A DNA stretch of 64,000 nucleotides from Liolophura sinensis (Eukaryota > Mollusca > Polyplacophora > Chitonida > Chitonidae), in the NCBI RefSeq assembly GCF_032854445.1, contig NC_088301.1:12832281-12896280 (forward strand), given 5' to 3'. Positions 24,536-36,729 of this stretch are shown here, in pieces. Each line of letters opens with the position of its first letter. Positions within the stretch are counted from its first letter, which is position 1. The translations under genes were made by a program, and so were the position numbers. The notes under the pieces are model-generated. The model saw only the letters and a program-made list of their open reading frames with translations. It had not been told where the DNA came from and searched no databases.

Positions 24536-25635
24536 TGTTGTACTAACCTTTGTTAGCACCGGTTACTTCCCAAGAATTATTGTGTGTTGTTCTTGGCCAG
24601 AGAGCCATGCCACACATATTTCTTGCTGGTCACAAGTGGCGTTACGCCTTTTACGATGGAGTGATATTTGCTTCTCACTTTTACATATTTTTATGAGTTA
24701 TGTTTAACATATAGTTTGCATGTTTACTGAGGTATGATGGATTACTTATACGTGTAAATTGAAGTGAAAATAGTGTAAGAAAAGTTCTAAAAATTGTGTA
24801 ATTTTGAGAGCAACGGCAGCAACACAATGTTGATACTTATCCGGCATCTGGCTGTGATATAAATGTTTACGCATCAACTACACCGCCGAAACATTACTTC
24901 TACTGCGTGTAAACAAAAATGCTTTAGTGGCTGTATTATGTTTTAAAATATACATCATTGGTGTATTTATATTGGGTTTTTATACATTTAGTTAAGTAGG
25001 TATGTGTGATGTAAATTGATCAGATATGATGTTAGTATGCTACCTGGGACCATGATGATCAGTCCCTCAGCTAGCGGGTATATTTTATTCAGGATCACCA
25101 GTCACGGTTAGTTGTTAATTGTGTTAGCTTGCTGTACTTTGTATGTTTCCATTTTTGTATGTTTTTTGTATGTTTTCGTGTATATATATTTGTTTACTTT
25201 AGGTACTGTGGTATTATATGCTGACATAATGTAACTTATTATACCGCTCATTTTGTGATTGATATTCAACGGTATTTCGTTCACTTCACCAATGGTAGTA
25301 TTGAAAGTTCCTTACTCAGTGACAAATATGCATAGGTGATGGTTTTTCTATGACTGGATTAATGGTAACATTAACATTGTAATGTGTTACTGTAAATGTA
25401 TGGTGGGTTTGGCCATCGCCTGTCTGATGAGCCATCCCGCAAACGTAAAGAACGGAAGCTCGTAAGGACCATCTTCATGGTAATGTTTTGCATTTTTCAC
25501 TTCGGTAATTACTTCGCTGATTTGTCGTGATTATACACACACAGTTGAAAAGTGATTGGTGGCTAGAATGTTAAATGAGATTTGGTATGTTGGTAGTTGG
25601 TATATTTTATTAATTATATGTTTACTGCTATTACA
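24536..25635 (+). repeat. Possible 3' LTR of the Gypsy element
   Basis: The proposed start is 'tgttgtactaacctttgtta' after the purine tract, and the proposed end is 'ctgctattaca', which resembles 'caattactaca' just before the primer site. TG...CA-type ends fit an LTR of about 1.1 kb. No upstream partner is found, so this assignment is tentative. Confidence 0.3.
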
Positions 25636-26287
25636 GATCTACTCCGCTCGAGCGTGTAAATATAAGCGTCAAGTCCGACATTCATATACCATTCGTAGTC
25701 CGTAAAAGGCGTTCCAAGTCGATAATCGCAAGATTATGATACTCACTAGCCACTGTTAGTAGGGGTTTCGGTTAGGTCATAATCTGCACTACGATTGTAG
25801 AAATAACTACGCTTCTGTCACGTACATACATGCGACGAATATATTGTTATCATCCAAACCCAGATCGCTGCCACAATCACACAACTCGTTCACCACGGTG
25901 TTTTTTGCCATAAGTGTAGGAAACTCGTGCCTTTCTACAGCCCGTTGAGACAATTCACCCAGGTATGATGACACTACCAGAAAGGGTCCTATTTTCGTAA
26001 TACAAATAAGACTACCTTTATCTTTGACTGTGGTTTGTTACAGCAGTCATTTCACTGCTGATTTCTGTCAGACGTCTCAGAGGAGTACCTAAGCAGTTTT
26101 GTCCAATGGGGACTCCTGCCTTTGCTATGACACTTCATTGGGCAAGCGATAACGTATTATTCCTGCATTGCAATGTGGTCAGTTCTACCGCCCATAAAAG
26201 TCCGCACTTATGTTCTGTAATAGCTGTGGTTTAGGAACCATGTACCTTAAGTTTTAGCTCCTAGCTAATGCAGTCTCTCCACTTAGT

Positions 26288-26340
26288 TGGGTATGGGGGT
26301 TGTGGTGGTTGTGTGGGTTGGCGGGGGGGGGGGGGGGGAG
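26288..26340 (+). repeat. G-rich tract with 16-base G run
   Basis: A GGT/GGG-rich stretch (gggtatgggggttgtggtgg) leads into 16 consecutive G at 26323-26338. Four or more G-runs within 50 bases could fold as a G-quadruplex. No gene is nearby. Confidence 0.7.
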
Positions 26341-27519
26341 CAGCTGAAACTGACAGGAAAATGTAAATGTTGCAAATGTCCATAGAAGTCTTATCGCCAA
26401 AAAGGTGCTTTTACTTGTTACGCGTACTGGGATTGCCCACAATCTTTACATCGTGCAACCTCAAAAATCATGAGTCACACCTAAATCTGCTCATCGGTAC
26501 TTGCATGCAGGGCTCCAATACTTTCATGGAAGCCACGTGATTGCACTCTGTGACAAAACTGTATGTACAATACATGACGATGGTTTTTAATGCTCGTACA
26601 TGTACGTAAGTCGTACGACAAAGTCCGACCAATTAAGGTTATAGTCATGATTTATAAAGATCGCAGCTCGCGATAGTGGGCATTATCTTCATCTTTTAGA
26701 TCAGTTCAAGATTTACTATACCATTAGTTGCGGTTCTTTCCCGTGCCAAAAAATGCATAGGCATAAAATGTATGCATGAAAAGGCCTTAAGCGGGCTTTT
26801 ATCGTATGGCCGAAAGTCACCAAAGGGCATGAATAATAATGACCGCATTTCAATAATGCTAAATAATAACAATAGAGTTTTTATCCCCACGCGCAAAACT
26901 AGCAACATCTGGATTTATGATCGGTTTTAAGTTAATGGCTGAAACTTTGAGTCTAGCCTGCTGAGAGGAATCAACTCAACTGTAACTCTTTGAATATAGA
27001 CACATATGGGGCGTTATTTTCAAAGCAATTAATTCAGTTAGTTTGCATACCTAAATAATCCCATCAACCCGTATAAGCGTAATATAAAAGTACAACAATG
27101 GTGGTTGAGCATATCATTAGTCTCTCAGCCGCATGTAACAGAGTTGTTACAATTTGTCTTGGAAAGGTCCAGCATCGCTGTAGTGCGGTAGTCCTAAAAT
27201 TACGTCATGTTTTCTGTGCCATTTAACATTAAACAACATGATAAACATGTATGTATCTTTTTGTAGCAAGTTGACCGTCGAGTATTGGTTGATGTGGGGA
27301 ACTTGGTTAGCCTAGGCAATTAATTAAAGCGAAAAATCTCCCCCAATTAGTTCGCAATTTAGACAGCAAAAAATACAATCCGAGTTATTGTGGAAAAGGG
27401 GTGAAAATAGAAATAAAAGGTCAGACACATTTTTTTCTGACGTACTTGGAAACTGTATGAATCAGTTTATAATAAGAAATTCTGAAGAGGTCATTTGATA
27501 TATTTATCTGTTCATTTGA

Positions 27520-27640
27520 CTGGTGTCTTACGCCGAATATTTCACTTATACGACGGCGGTCAGCATTATGGTGGAAGGAAAACGGGTGGCAGGCTGATTT
27601 TCCCACGTACTGCAGGAGAGGAAAAAAGTGTGAATTGGAC
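27520..27640 (-). repeat. Partial A-type SINE, reverse orientation
   Basis: 'ttacgccgaatatttcactt' and 'atacgacggcggtcagcatt' followed by 'atggtggaaggaaaacggg' is the reverse complement of the A-type SINE 3' body. The part that would hold 'cctgcggatggtcgtgggtt' is missing, so this copy has an internal deletion. Confidence 0.8.
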
Positions 27641-28613
27641 TCGATGCTGCGTCACTCGTTCCTTACGGGCCTATATGTTTAATGCAAATCAGTGATCGGG
27701 TGACGCAAGCGGGAACAGACACGTCCTGGAGTTATAGAATAACTTGCGCCTGATATAACTCATAACGTTGCGGCGCTTTCGATTGTCTCAATGTGAGTGG
27801 TTTTGAACACTTTGAACTGCGATATATCGCTTGTGCAACATCACAATAATGAAAAGCTATGCTTTATAAGCTTCCTGTAGGACGCTTTATAGATGCATAT
27901 ATGCTATGGGTCTTGTGTTGTCTTTTCTTTTAATCAAGTGACGTTTTACTCCCTACTCAGTAATATCTGGTTTTCTACTTCAGTTGTCATTAAGGATTTG
28001 AAATGAAGAAAGAAGACCCTCAACATGCGCCTGATGGTAAATATCACCTATAGGCTTTTATAATACCAGCTATGCCTGTTTTCGTACTTACACACACAGG
28101 AATACTACATAACACGTCAACTGTCCCTCAAAGCTGATCTAAATAACGGACAATTCACCGTAATTCATCTCTATCATAGCAGTGCCATTCGCGCGCCACC
28201 TCATACTATCTCGTGTTATTTGCAACTGTAAAGGTCCAGTAACACCTACATTGACGCCTAATTAAAACAATTCATAAGCGAAACCTTGGACTCAATCGCA
28301 TTCGTTGAGGATTTGAGAATCTTGATAAATCTGGAGATATCGGCAGCAATGGCAAGGCGCTAGCCGTGGTTGCTGATGTTTTTTTGTGCATCCACAAAAC
28401 CCAGTTTTTGGTCGGCTGTTGTATACATGGGTAATCTTAATGAATCGGGCTTTGTGCTGTGAGATAACTACGAACATCGCAAATGACTTTCAATAATCGT
28501 GTTCACCTTTTTGTCACAGAGTGTGATGCATTTTATGCCATCACGTAAAAACCGTGGTAAAAAACGGAGCTTTCTAACAGTCGATGCATGAGTTTAGGTG
28601 TGACTGCAAACAT

Positions 28614-28765
28614 TTTGGGGGCCGAGGATGTCAGCGTGCCAAGACGGAGCAATGATCCTGGAGCCTCAACAATGCGATCGCTGTGAGCTCAAGTCCAGCT
28701 CATTCTGGCTTCCTCTGCGGCCGCGCGTGGAAATGTCTGCAACAACCTGCGGGTCGTGGGTATAT
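28614..28765 (+). repeat. 3'-truncated SINE head (A-type)
   Basis: The tRNA-like head is diverged ('gccgaggatgtcagcgtgcc'), followed by 'gcgatcgctgtgagctcaag' and 'cagctcattctggcttcctc', then 'aacaacctgcgggtcgtggg', where the body breaks off. Nine bases (gcctcagtc) present in the second copy at 60566-60574 are missing. Confidence 0.75.
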
Positions 28766-28856
28766 TAATATCTTATATTAATTCAAACATATTAAATTAT
28801 TATTGTTAAATAAACATCGGCGTATAATGGCTTTCCTGACCCACGCACTAGGGTTT

Positions 28857-29094
28857 CTGGGGGCCTCCTTGGCTCAGTTGACTAGCGCGCAGCGTAATGG
28901 CCCAGGAGCCTCTCACCAATGCGTTCGCTATGAGTTCAAGCCCAGCTCATGCTTTCTTCCTCTCCGGTCGTATTTGGAAAGGTATAGCAGTAACCTGCGG
29001 ATGGTCGTGGGTTTCCTCCCACAATAATGTTGGTCGCCGTTGTATAAGTGAAATATTCTTGAGTGCTGGGTAAAAACCAATCAAATAAATAAAT
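28857..29094 (+). repeat. Nearly complete A-type tRNA-derived SINE
   Basis: The head is 'cctccttggctcagttgact' plus 'agcgcgcagcgtaatggccc', with a B-box-like 'gagttcaagccc'. The body carries 'acctgcggatggtcgtgggt', and the tail 'gtgaaatattcttgagtgct' ends in 'aaataaataaatc'. A short deletion has removed the 'cccccgggctctgcccggtt' segment. Confidence 0.85.
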
Positions 29095-29381
29095 CTTTAA
29101 CTAGGGTTTCTGTCCTTCTTGTTGATTGGTGTTCATGGGTGTTGACTATTGGCCGTCCGTAACGATCATAGTCACCAGCGGTACTTGTAAGTTATGTAAT
29201 TTGTATGATGATTGTGACACAACATTCAAAATGTCTGCCTATATATCTGTTGGAGAGTTACCTACCCCAAACGCGGCATTCCGATATCATTTCCTCTTTG
29301 CAGGATCACAAGTCTAAAAATCTTTGAATACTGCAAGCTTTTGTTCCAAAAGTCTTTATAACGGAGGCTTTCGAATGAGAA

Positions 29382-29535
29382 TGGAAGGCCTTCCAGCAAC
29401 CTGCGGATGATCGTGGGTTTCCCCCGGGCTCTGTCCGTTTTTTTTTTATTATTATTTCACCAAAATGCCAGGCAGCCTTCGTATAAGTGAAATATTCTTG
29501 AGTACGCCGTAAAACATCAATCAAACAAATAAATA
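29382..29535 (+). repeat. 5'-truncated A-type SINE
   Basis: It starts inside the body at 'ggaaggccttccagcaacct' and ends with 'caatcaaacaaataaata'. An expanded T-rich run (29440-29458) differs from the second copy, where this stretch is about ten bases shorter. Confidence 0.8.
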
Positions 29536-29682
29536 TAGTGAGAATGTATACTTTTACTCCCAAACTGTACATACGTATGACTGTGGTTGTGTGAATGTTT
29601 GATATGGACGCCAAAGTACATGACATAAAATCGTGTGGAATCACCACGTCATTTCATTACTATGATTTTTCTTTCCTACTCT

Positions 29683-29771
29683 CTGTGCGATTTCCTCCCA
29701 TGCGCCATAATTCTGGTCGCCGTCGTTTAAATATTCTTGAGAACGGCGTAAAACACCAATCAGATGAATAG
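29683..29771 (+). repeat. SINE 3'-end fragment
   Basis: Only the last ~85 bp of the A-type SINE remain: 'tttcctcccatgcgccataa', 'gtcgccgtcgtttaaatatt', 'aacggcgtaaaacaccaatc'. Confidence 0.75.
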
Positions 29772-31819
29772 ATACTATGATCTTCTGAACAATATCGGGG
29801 ATTACGGTCTTGAAAGTGTATATGTTAATAGCCGGTAGAGACATTTAAAGTAGTAAATAAGCAAAGCTCAAACGCCAGAAACTTAGAGAGAAACTTGTGA
29901 GAATATTTCTATCTAACAAGTTCAATTTACGATCAGTTTAACTGAGGATATTCTATATGGGATCCTCGCTGGTCGCTGAATCTAAAGCGTTCTTGCTGAT
30001 TGTCATTATTTATCTTAATAAATAAACGAGATAAAACAATACAATCCAGGTTTAAATGAGTTCACTGAGAATTAACCACGTGCAAAAAGATAACTGATTT
30101 TACTTCAGTGCGAATCAAACCTGATCATGGAACCTTTCACTATACAGCCGCTACTGAATTAGCCATTGAACTTATGCAAAACATGAGTCATTAATCGTCA
30201 CCAATTTGCCCACTAAACATCATGAGAAATACAGAAATGAACTATTACATAATATATAAAGATTAGGCCTGACCTACTTTTTAATCGTTCTCCATTACCA
30301 AAGAGTTAAAAGGTATATCGGGCTAAGGTGACATCTGTTCAATGCTGACGTGTATTACATATGGGCTAATAAATGCAATATGGATGTTCTTGGGGACTTG
30401 CACATATGTTACCAAAGCTGCTCACTGGGAAATCCATTGCAAGACCACAAAACCCTATATAATACGCACATATGCCTCCTGATAATCATTGCTTTTACGT
30501 AATGCAAGGATATCATAAATTTGTCATTTGTGTACTCAATGGCGTTTATTCCTCAGTATCTAAACTTAGAATAATTGCCGTTTGTATAGATTTTACACCA
30601 CCAATAGCACTTCGCCACCTCAGTCCTAATTCATTCCCAACAGGTCTCCACATTCCACCTACTCATATATAATCACGCATCCTACCACCCACACAAACAA
30701 CATGACCTAAAGAGGTAAATTTTATTGATTACGCCATAAAGTATTTATTGAATAATTAGAAAAGTATGCATTTTATGATCTGTCCATGCATGTCGTTTAC
30801 TTTAGTTCTAGTAAAAGCGGAAGGTTTTGTGTATCACAGAGCACAAATTATTTTAATTCTCTTTCATCGATTTCGCAGAGGTCACAAAGTTCGTTGACAG
30901 TGGGTCAAGAGTAAAAAATCCAAGCTTAACCAGTAAATGCACCATATTAAAGACTGAAAATAAAAAACACGCTATTCCAAGTGTATTTTTCTTTGAATCA
31001 GGAAGTGTGCGCTCAGCGCTTGAAAGTGGATTTGTATCAGCTCAGCTGCATCATGCTAGTGTGCTGGGCCAACACCTGAATCTAATACTAGTGGGCCTGT
31101 TTACACAAATAGATCTTATCTCCAATCTGTTGTAAACCCTACAATGTTTAAAATTTATGCTAAAAGTAAGGCACGCGATTGCACAAAGGAATTGTAACAT
31201 TTTGTAGTTACGATTGCGAATGTACATCAAATTTGACTCATACATAATGGGGAACTGAAAATGAACCAGCCAATAACTGTCATAATTACTCAGCAGCTAC
31301 GCTGTGAACAGATTCAATTGTGATATGTGATTGCAAGGTATGATCATTGTAGGTTAAAATCCCTTCGTTTAAAGTGGTGTAAGTTGTATGTTAAGCCTAC
31401 TATCAACTTAGGCTTACGATTCCTTTGGGCAAGTGGCCCCATCAATTTTTATAACATTCACAACTGATACCAAACTGGTGTATTTATTTCTCTACTTCAC
31501 ACAAAGTACACGACGCAAGAGATGATCTTACAACCCAGGGTCAAAATATGTCCAAAAAATGTAATGAGGTCATAATCTAGAAAATGGGATATTCTGGTAA
31601 TACGCATGTGCATGACACTTAAAAGATTTCCGATTACGTACGTGGCAATCCAATGACGTATCTGTCATTTCTGTCCTCAGTGAAAACTGTTAAGTGCTTC
31701 TCTTTATATGAATTCGTACTGATTTCATACTTTTATCTTCTTTCTTACTAATTAGAAACTGATCTTTGCCAGTGTTGACTCGGACACCTCATTATTTATT
31801 TGTGTGTGGGTTTTTTATA

Positions 31820-31945
31820 TGATTTATGTTTTACGCCGTACAAAAGAATATTTCACTTGTACGATGGCGACCAGAATTATGGTGGGAGGAAACCATGCAG
31901 ATCCCAAGGGAAACCTACGACCATCCACAGGTTGCTGTGAAGTAT
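31820..31945 (-). repeat. Partial A-type SINE, reverse orientation
   Basis: 'ttttacgccgtacaaaagaa', 'acgatggcgaccagaattat', 'ggtgggaggaaaccatgcag' and 'cgaccatccacaggttgctg' are the reverse complement of the SINE 3' half. The 22-bp tandem duplication begins immediately after it. Confidence 0.8.
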
Positions 31946-32060
31946 ATGTCAGATGAACGTGAAGTATATGTCAGATGAAAGAGTATTAAACACTGTCCAT
32001 AAAAAGAATATTTTTATTGTATTTTTTCCACCACCTTTTCTAACCTACCAAAATGCATTT

Positions 32061-33847
32061 AAATCATAGGATTTTATGATGGCCTTGTTTGACCACTTTT
32101 GAACCACTGAATGCATATACAGATAGATCTATGAATGCATTCGCCAATTTGACCTTGAAACGAATTATTTCAGGCAAAAAGTATGGATGTAACGTCAAAG
32201 ATACCTTTTGGGTCACAACAGACCAGTGTTGTGTTTGATCTTTAAACAGCATTTTACTCGGTTACAAAAATTCTGGAAAAATAAATCCAACTATTTTCCT
32301 GGACAGTTTTCAGTGGTCTATCATCTCATATATACTTCTTTCTAATGTTGTCTGCCTTTACGCATTTTGACAAACATTGTGAAGAGGTTCCATTTAAATT
32401 GTTTCGGGTGACCGTTTACTAAGAATCCCACTGTCGTCGTTGGCTTTATGTGTTTAGATAGTGTTTTATGAAGCATTCAGAAAAGTTTTACTGACTTTTG
32501 ACATGGCACATGTACCAATAGGTGGAGAAACCTCAGCAGAATGGGTAGAGTTTAGGTGTCGTATTCTTACACCACTTATCCGCTAAAAGGGATGCATCTC
32601 GAGATCTATTTCCAAGTCAACGTTTAACACAAACCATTAAAGTATGAAGACAAACTAAGACATTAATAGGGCCTAATATAAAAAGAAGCAGTCAACAGTT
32701 TTCCATGATGCCGGAAGACGCAATGAAGATTCATGCCATGTAAACTTCATTATTATCCAAATAGTGGACCATGCGAGTTCACAAGTTGTTACGGTGATCA
32801 AAATATATATCTGCGCTGCGCTTTGATTGCAGCTGTTCAAACTATTGCAGCTATATCCAAAGTAGGGATCCATTTCAACGCTGATTAGGTGATTCTGTCA
32901 CACAAATATTATAAACTGGTAACACAGAACAAAAGATGCTAGAGATATATATGTATTTAATAAACTTTTCACCCAGGATTTGTACACATCACTAATAGTT
33001 TTAAGTTAATGGTGCGTGTTTTTGCTATGCTGAATTATGATATGTCGTACTAAACGTGCAAGCTACATGTGGTGGTATAAATGTACCTAACAAATGTTTG
33101 GTGATATACATTTTGGTTTAAAATTTACAGAATGGTTATATAACTAATAGAGAAACTGAATGGGTTTGTGTAACTTTACTTACTGGCCAGCAGTCACGTT
33201 CACTATCAAGTTGAAGAGATTAGCGTAGTTCAGGGAGTTCCCTCCCTTTAAAGAGAGCATAAACGCACGACATTCTAAAAAAGCCCAAGTTTGAAAGTAC
33301 AACTTGAATCTATGCATTAGTCACAAGAGCATGGTCTAAAACAACGTTCAACAAAAAATACTAAGAACCTGTATCAATTAACAAATTAGGGCGGATTCGT
33401 GTGGCACGCTGGTTTATAAGTAAAATCTTTCTATAAATGCGGTTTTGATTGCAACCGTTTATATATCTAATGTTGGGAAATATTCTTCAGATAAATGTTC
33501 TTATTTACTTTCAAAATTGCTTTGAAAATCAACAAGCAATACACATTTTGTAAGGTAATCGTCGATGCGCTGTGTTTTCTCATGTGTCCTTTCTTGTACC
33601 CAATAACCGCACCGCAAAAGAAATATTCGTGCCTTTGTTGTAAACCGCCAACCGACTAACTAAATGAATGATCAACATTTTATGAAGTGAAATAACGACA
33701 AACTTTTAAAGATTACTCTAACAACTAGACAAATAAGAATATAACATGAGCACAACATTTTGTAGGTCTATATCTTGTCACTTACAATCGGCGTCATCAG
33801 TGTTCAGTTCCAGAAGTAGTTATAAAAGGGTACTCCGTTAAATGCCA
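32061..33847. other. Non-coding DNA, no gene recognised
   Basis: AT-rich sequence without an identifiable frame. 32676-32800 contains 'aaaaagaagcagtcaacagt', shared with the Penelope-associated repeat at 41760, in - orientation. 33000-33840 shows nothing I can classify. Confidence 0.5.
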
Positions 33848-34101
33848 GGGCCGGTATTTATAAAGATTCTTAAGATTCAGCTAAGAATTTATACTTAAGT
33901 ATGGAAGTTACTCTTAGCTAAGAAAATATTTAAGAATGCATTCATAAAATTTCTTAATACGATTCTTAGAGAAGAAAATACTTAAAAGATAAGTTTTTCT
34001 CGTTTTAGCAACGAGAGAGGTCTCTAATAATAAAGATATTTTTGGTACATCATAATCTCACGTGAGCAGCAGCCGACAGTTCGATGTACACACAATCTGT
34101 C

Positions 34102-34408
34102 ATGGAGGTAAAAAGGGAAAAAAGCCGAACTGGTCAAACGACGAGTGTTTGAGCCTCGCCATTACATGGCACAATACAAGGACATACTGAGGGGCAAGCT
34201 GGGTCCAGGATTGACCTCAGAAAAGAAGAAAATTACATGGAAGTTAGTGACGGACAGGTTGAATGGACAGGTTCACAGCCGTCAAGCGGTCACAAGAAGA
34301 AGTGGAGGAAAAGTGGCACAATATTTTCTCGCAAACCAAATCGGAAATCTCGGCCTACAAGAAAGCGCCATGTGCGACGGGTATGTAAACTTAAATTGTT
34401 TTATGTAA
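34102..34408 (+). pseudogene. Harbinger Myb/SANT-like DNA-binding protein, broken
   Basis: The segment reads, in shifting frames, 'KKPNWSNDECLSLA', 'MAQYKDILRGKLGPGLTSEK' and 'KKITWKLVTDRLNG', then 'FTAVKRSQEEVEEKWHNIFS'. The repeated Trp spacing and basic helices are those of the Myb-like ORF that accompanies Harbinger transposases and is thought to help them reach the transposon ends and the nucleus. Frame changes occur in the A-run near 34125, again near 34160, and after 'DRLNG' at about 34270. No continuous protein can be made. Confidence 0.75.
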
Positions 34409-35100
34409 AATATTTAATTGGAATAGTGTAACGGTATTTAATATTTATAGGATTAGACCAAGTCTCGCTAAACTTTAGTCTCGGTAGTTATTTTGGAAAT
34501 AATCAACCGTCGAAACTGCCTTTGAAAACTAATCCAATTCAGCTGTTTGTACTTGGAAATCGAGAGCTGTCGGCTCGATTATCTCTCATAAATGCAGCTA
34601 AACATTGACTACGATTTAAACATTGTACTAAAACAAAAATGGCACAGAGTATAATTAAAACCATAGTTCTTACTTGAAGTTGAGGAGTGTAGTGCACTGG
34701 AAAAAATAATATTGCAAATGATTAAAGTGAACGACACATTAAATTAGGATGCTGAACTTGGCCTTTACTGACTAGATTTTTGTAAAGTGAGTGAAAGCAG
34801 TTCATTTATTAAGCTTAAGAATATTTATGTACGAGGGAAACTGATTTATTGAATTTAAAATGCAAATGTAGGTACTTCTCTAATATATGTAGACTTCCAA
34901 ACTGTGGAGACTAGATGTAAAATTATCAATGAACTAGGTAGCATTTTTATACTGAGCACTACCACAGACAAAGACTCATTCAAATAGATCTATATTTCGA
35001 TTCATGCCATAATGAATTACGTGTATAAATGAAATTTTAGAATTTGTGAGGATTAATCTAATAACCAAGATGGTGTTAAGTATGGCATAAAACAAATCAT

Positions 35101-35352
35101 GCGGTCTCCGTGGTTCAGTTGGTTAGCGCGCTAGAGCGGCGTAATGACCAGGGAGCCTCTCACCAATGCGTCGCTGTGAGTTCAAGTCCAGCTCATGCTG
35201 GCTTCCTCTCTGGCCGTACGTGGGAAGGTCTGTAGCAACCTGTGCATGGTCTTGGGTTTCCCCCGGGATCTGCCCGGTTTCCACCCACCATAATGCTGAC
35301 CGCCGACGTATAAGTGAAATTTTCTTGAATGAGCGTAAAACACCAATCAAAT
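35101..35352 (+). repeat. Full-length A-type tRNA-derived SINE
   Basis: This is the best copy in the window: the head 'ggtctccgtggttcagttgg' + 'ttagcgcgctag' (A-box region) and 'gctgtgagttcaagtccagc' (B-box region), the body 'gtacgtgggaaggtctgtag' and 'gtttcccccgggatctgccc', the 3' end 'cgtataagtgaaattttctt' and 'taaaacaccaatcaaat'. It lies inside the Harbinger element and is therefore younger than it. Confidence 0.9.
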
Positions 35353-36729
35353 GTTACTTAAACAGTGATTTATGCATCATATTCACCTAGCAAACAGACC
35401 ATTTAACCTTCCCCAGTGCTTACACACTTTTTATCTTCGCATGTGTTCATGTTTCAAACTTTGACCCAGAGGCTATCTGTGCCCCATTAGCCTATTTGTA
35501 TTATTGTTTTTTTTATTTCTAAACAACTCAATGTCAACTTTCAGTGAATTTAAAGTTTGTGATGTTTGTGATAAAGGCATTTAGCATGTCTGTCACTACT
35601 TCCATGTAATATTTTTCTTGCCCATCAAAATGTACTTGTATTCAGCCATGTATGTCTGGTGAGTCTCTATCACTTCAGGTTTGTTCAGTTTGGCTTTCTT
35701 TCTCTTCTGTGTTATATTAATTTAACGTGCAATAAAGGGTGTATTAATTTACCATGGGCTTATGGAATAAATTTATTTTTCCTATCAGGTACTAATGAAT
35801 GCTGATAGGAAGCAACACAGCTCCTGAAATATTGGCCCTCTATATGTAAACAAATATCTATTTGAATAATTGCAATAAAAGATATTATTAGCATTTTTGA
35901 AGCATAAATGTACAGCTAAAATATCGCAGGGGAAAATTAGCTAAGTCTTAGCCTTAAGCTCTCTTGTCAAGATCATAGTGCTTCAGCTGTGAGGATATGA
36001 GTGTAAACCTGGATTCTGCCATTTTCTTGCAGATAATGTCTGACAAAAGTCAGTCAGTAACTTGTCACTTAGCTTTGGTGTCCATAGATTACAACACTTG
36101 CAATCTTAGCATAAGTTAAAAAAGGAAAGTATAATTTAGACCTGATATTAAAATGACTAAAAAAGAAATGGTGTCAGATATGCAATACAGTTTCAGAAAA
36201 TTGATGTACTGACTGTGGAACCTTCAGTATGTACTGAAGCTACAGAAAAGATAGTCATCTAGCATTGACCAAGCACTGGCAATTAACATGAACTGAACAA
36301 GTGATGTGATCCAGTGTTGCTTGCCCTGGATATAAACTGGCTGCCATTGCGTGGCTGGGATATCGTGAAGCAGTGCGCAAGGCAAGCAGTGGAATCAAAC
36401 TCAAGTATATTCCATTGCTCATATTTAGTAAACGTAAGTTTTTTTTTCTTTTAGTAAAGTATCAACTATTGTGTTTATTATTGGCAGAAAAAAAGATAGA
36501 GAGAGCACTTACATATTCATTCGACTGGATGTGTACAAGAATAACAGTTTAATATATCACTAGTATGATAATGGGGTAGGTGGGCTAAACAAAAACAGAG
36601 GCTTATTTTGAATACAATGTTTTTTGACAAAGAACATGCAACATGAGACTGAGTGAAAGAGGGAGAAGTCATAGTCAACAGGCCGATAAGTCAATAATAA
36701 ATTCAAAAATGTGTGTCGGCAAATTGCTG

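Larger units (their letters stand above)
20319..25635 (+). mobile_element. Decayed Ty3/Gypsy-type LTR retrotransposon
   Basis: In order along the + strand I can identify a primer-binding site, a gag region with a zinc knuckle, an aspartic protease, a reverse transcriptase, RNase H and an integrase, followed by a G-rich polypurine-like tract and a possible 3' LTR. That order (protease-RT-RNase H-integrase) is the Gypsy order. The copy is inactive: frames are broken throughout, and at least three catalytic residues plus a zinc-knuckle cysteine are replaced (see individual entries). No matching 5' LTR was found. The area upstream of the primer site is a minisatellite. No envelope-like frame was seen between integrase and the polypurine tract. 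Confidence 0.85.
17160..28612 (+). other. 11.45-kb segment present only in the first copy
   Basis: This interval lies between blocks A and B in the first copy and is absent from the second, where a hAT transposon takes its place. It contains a Crypton-like recombinase relic, a minisatellite and a Gypsy element. Its left edge (ccgtcggaaaccgcc) follows directly on 'ggagaattg'. A frame crossing this edge on the - strand (17084-17284) has no motif I recognise. 17285-18290 holds nothing recognisable beyond a small imperfect tandem ('cacagtcgtgcgttttagat', 17423-17478). Similarly, 25636-28290 shows no gene. Confidence 0.85.
28613..32060 (+). repeat. Block B, first copy of a >3.4-kb duplicated segment
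   Basis: From 'ttttggggg' this block aligns with 60558-64000 to the window end, so similarity probably continues beyond. By eye I count roughly 50-60 substitutions in 3.4 kb plus a few short indels, clearly more than in block A. It includes five SINE pieces. The remainder (29772-31800) holds no gene I can recognise; the 66-codon frame at 30472-30672 is kept in both copies but has no motif. A 22-bp tandem duplication (gtgaagtatatgtcagatga) lies at 31938-31980. Confidence 0.95.
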
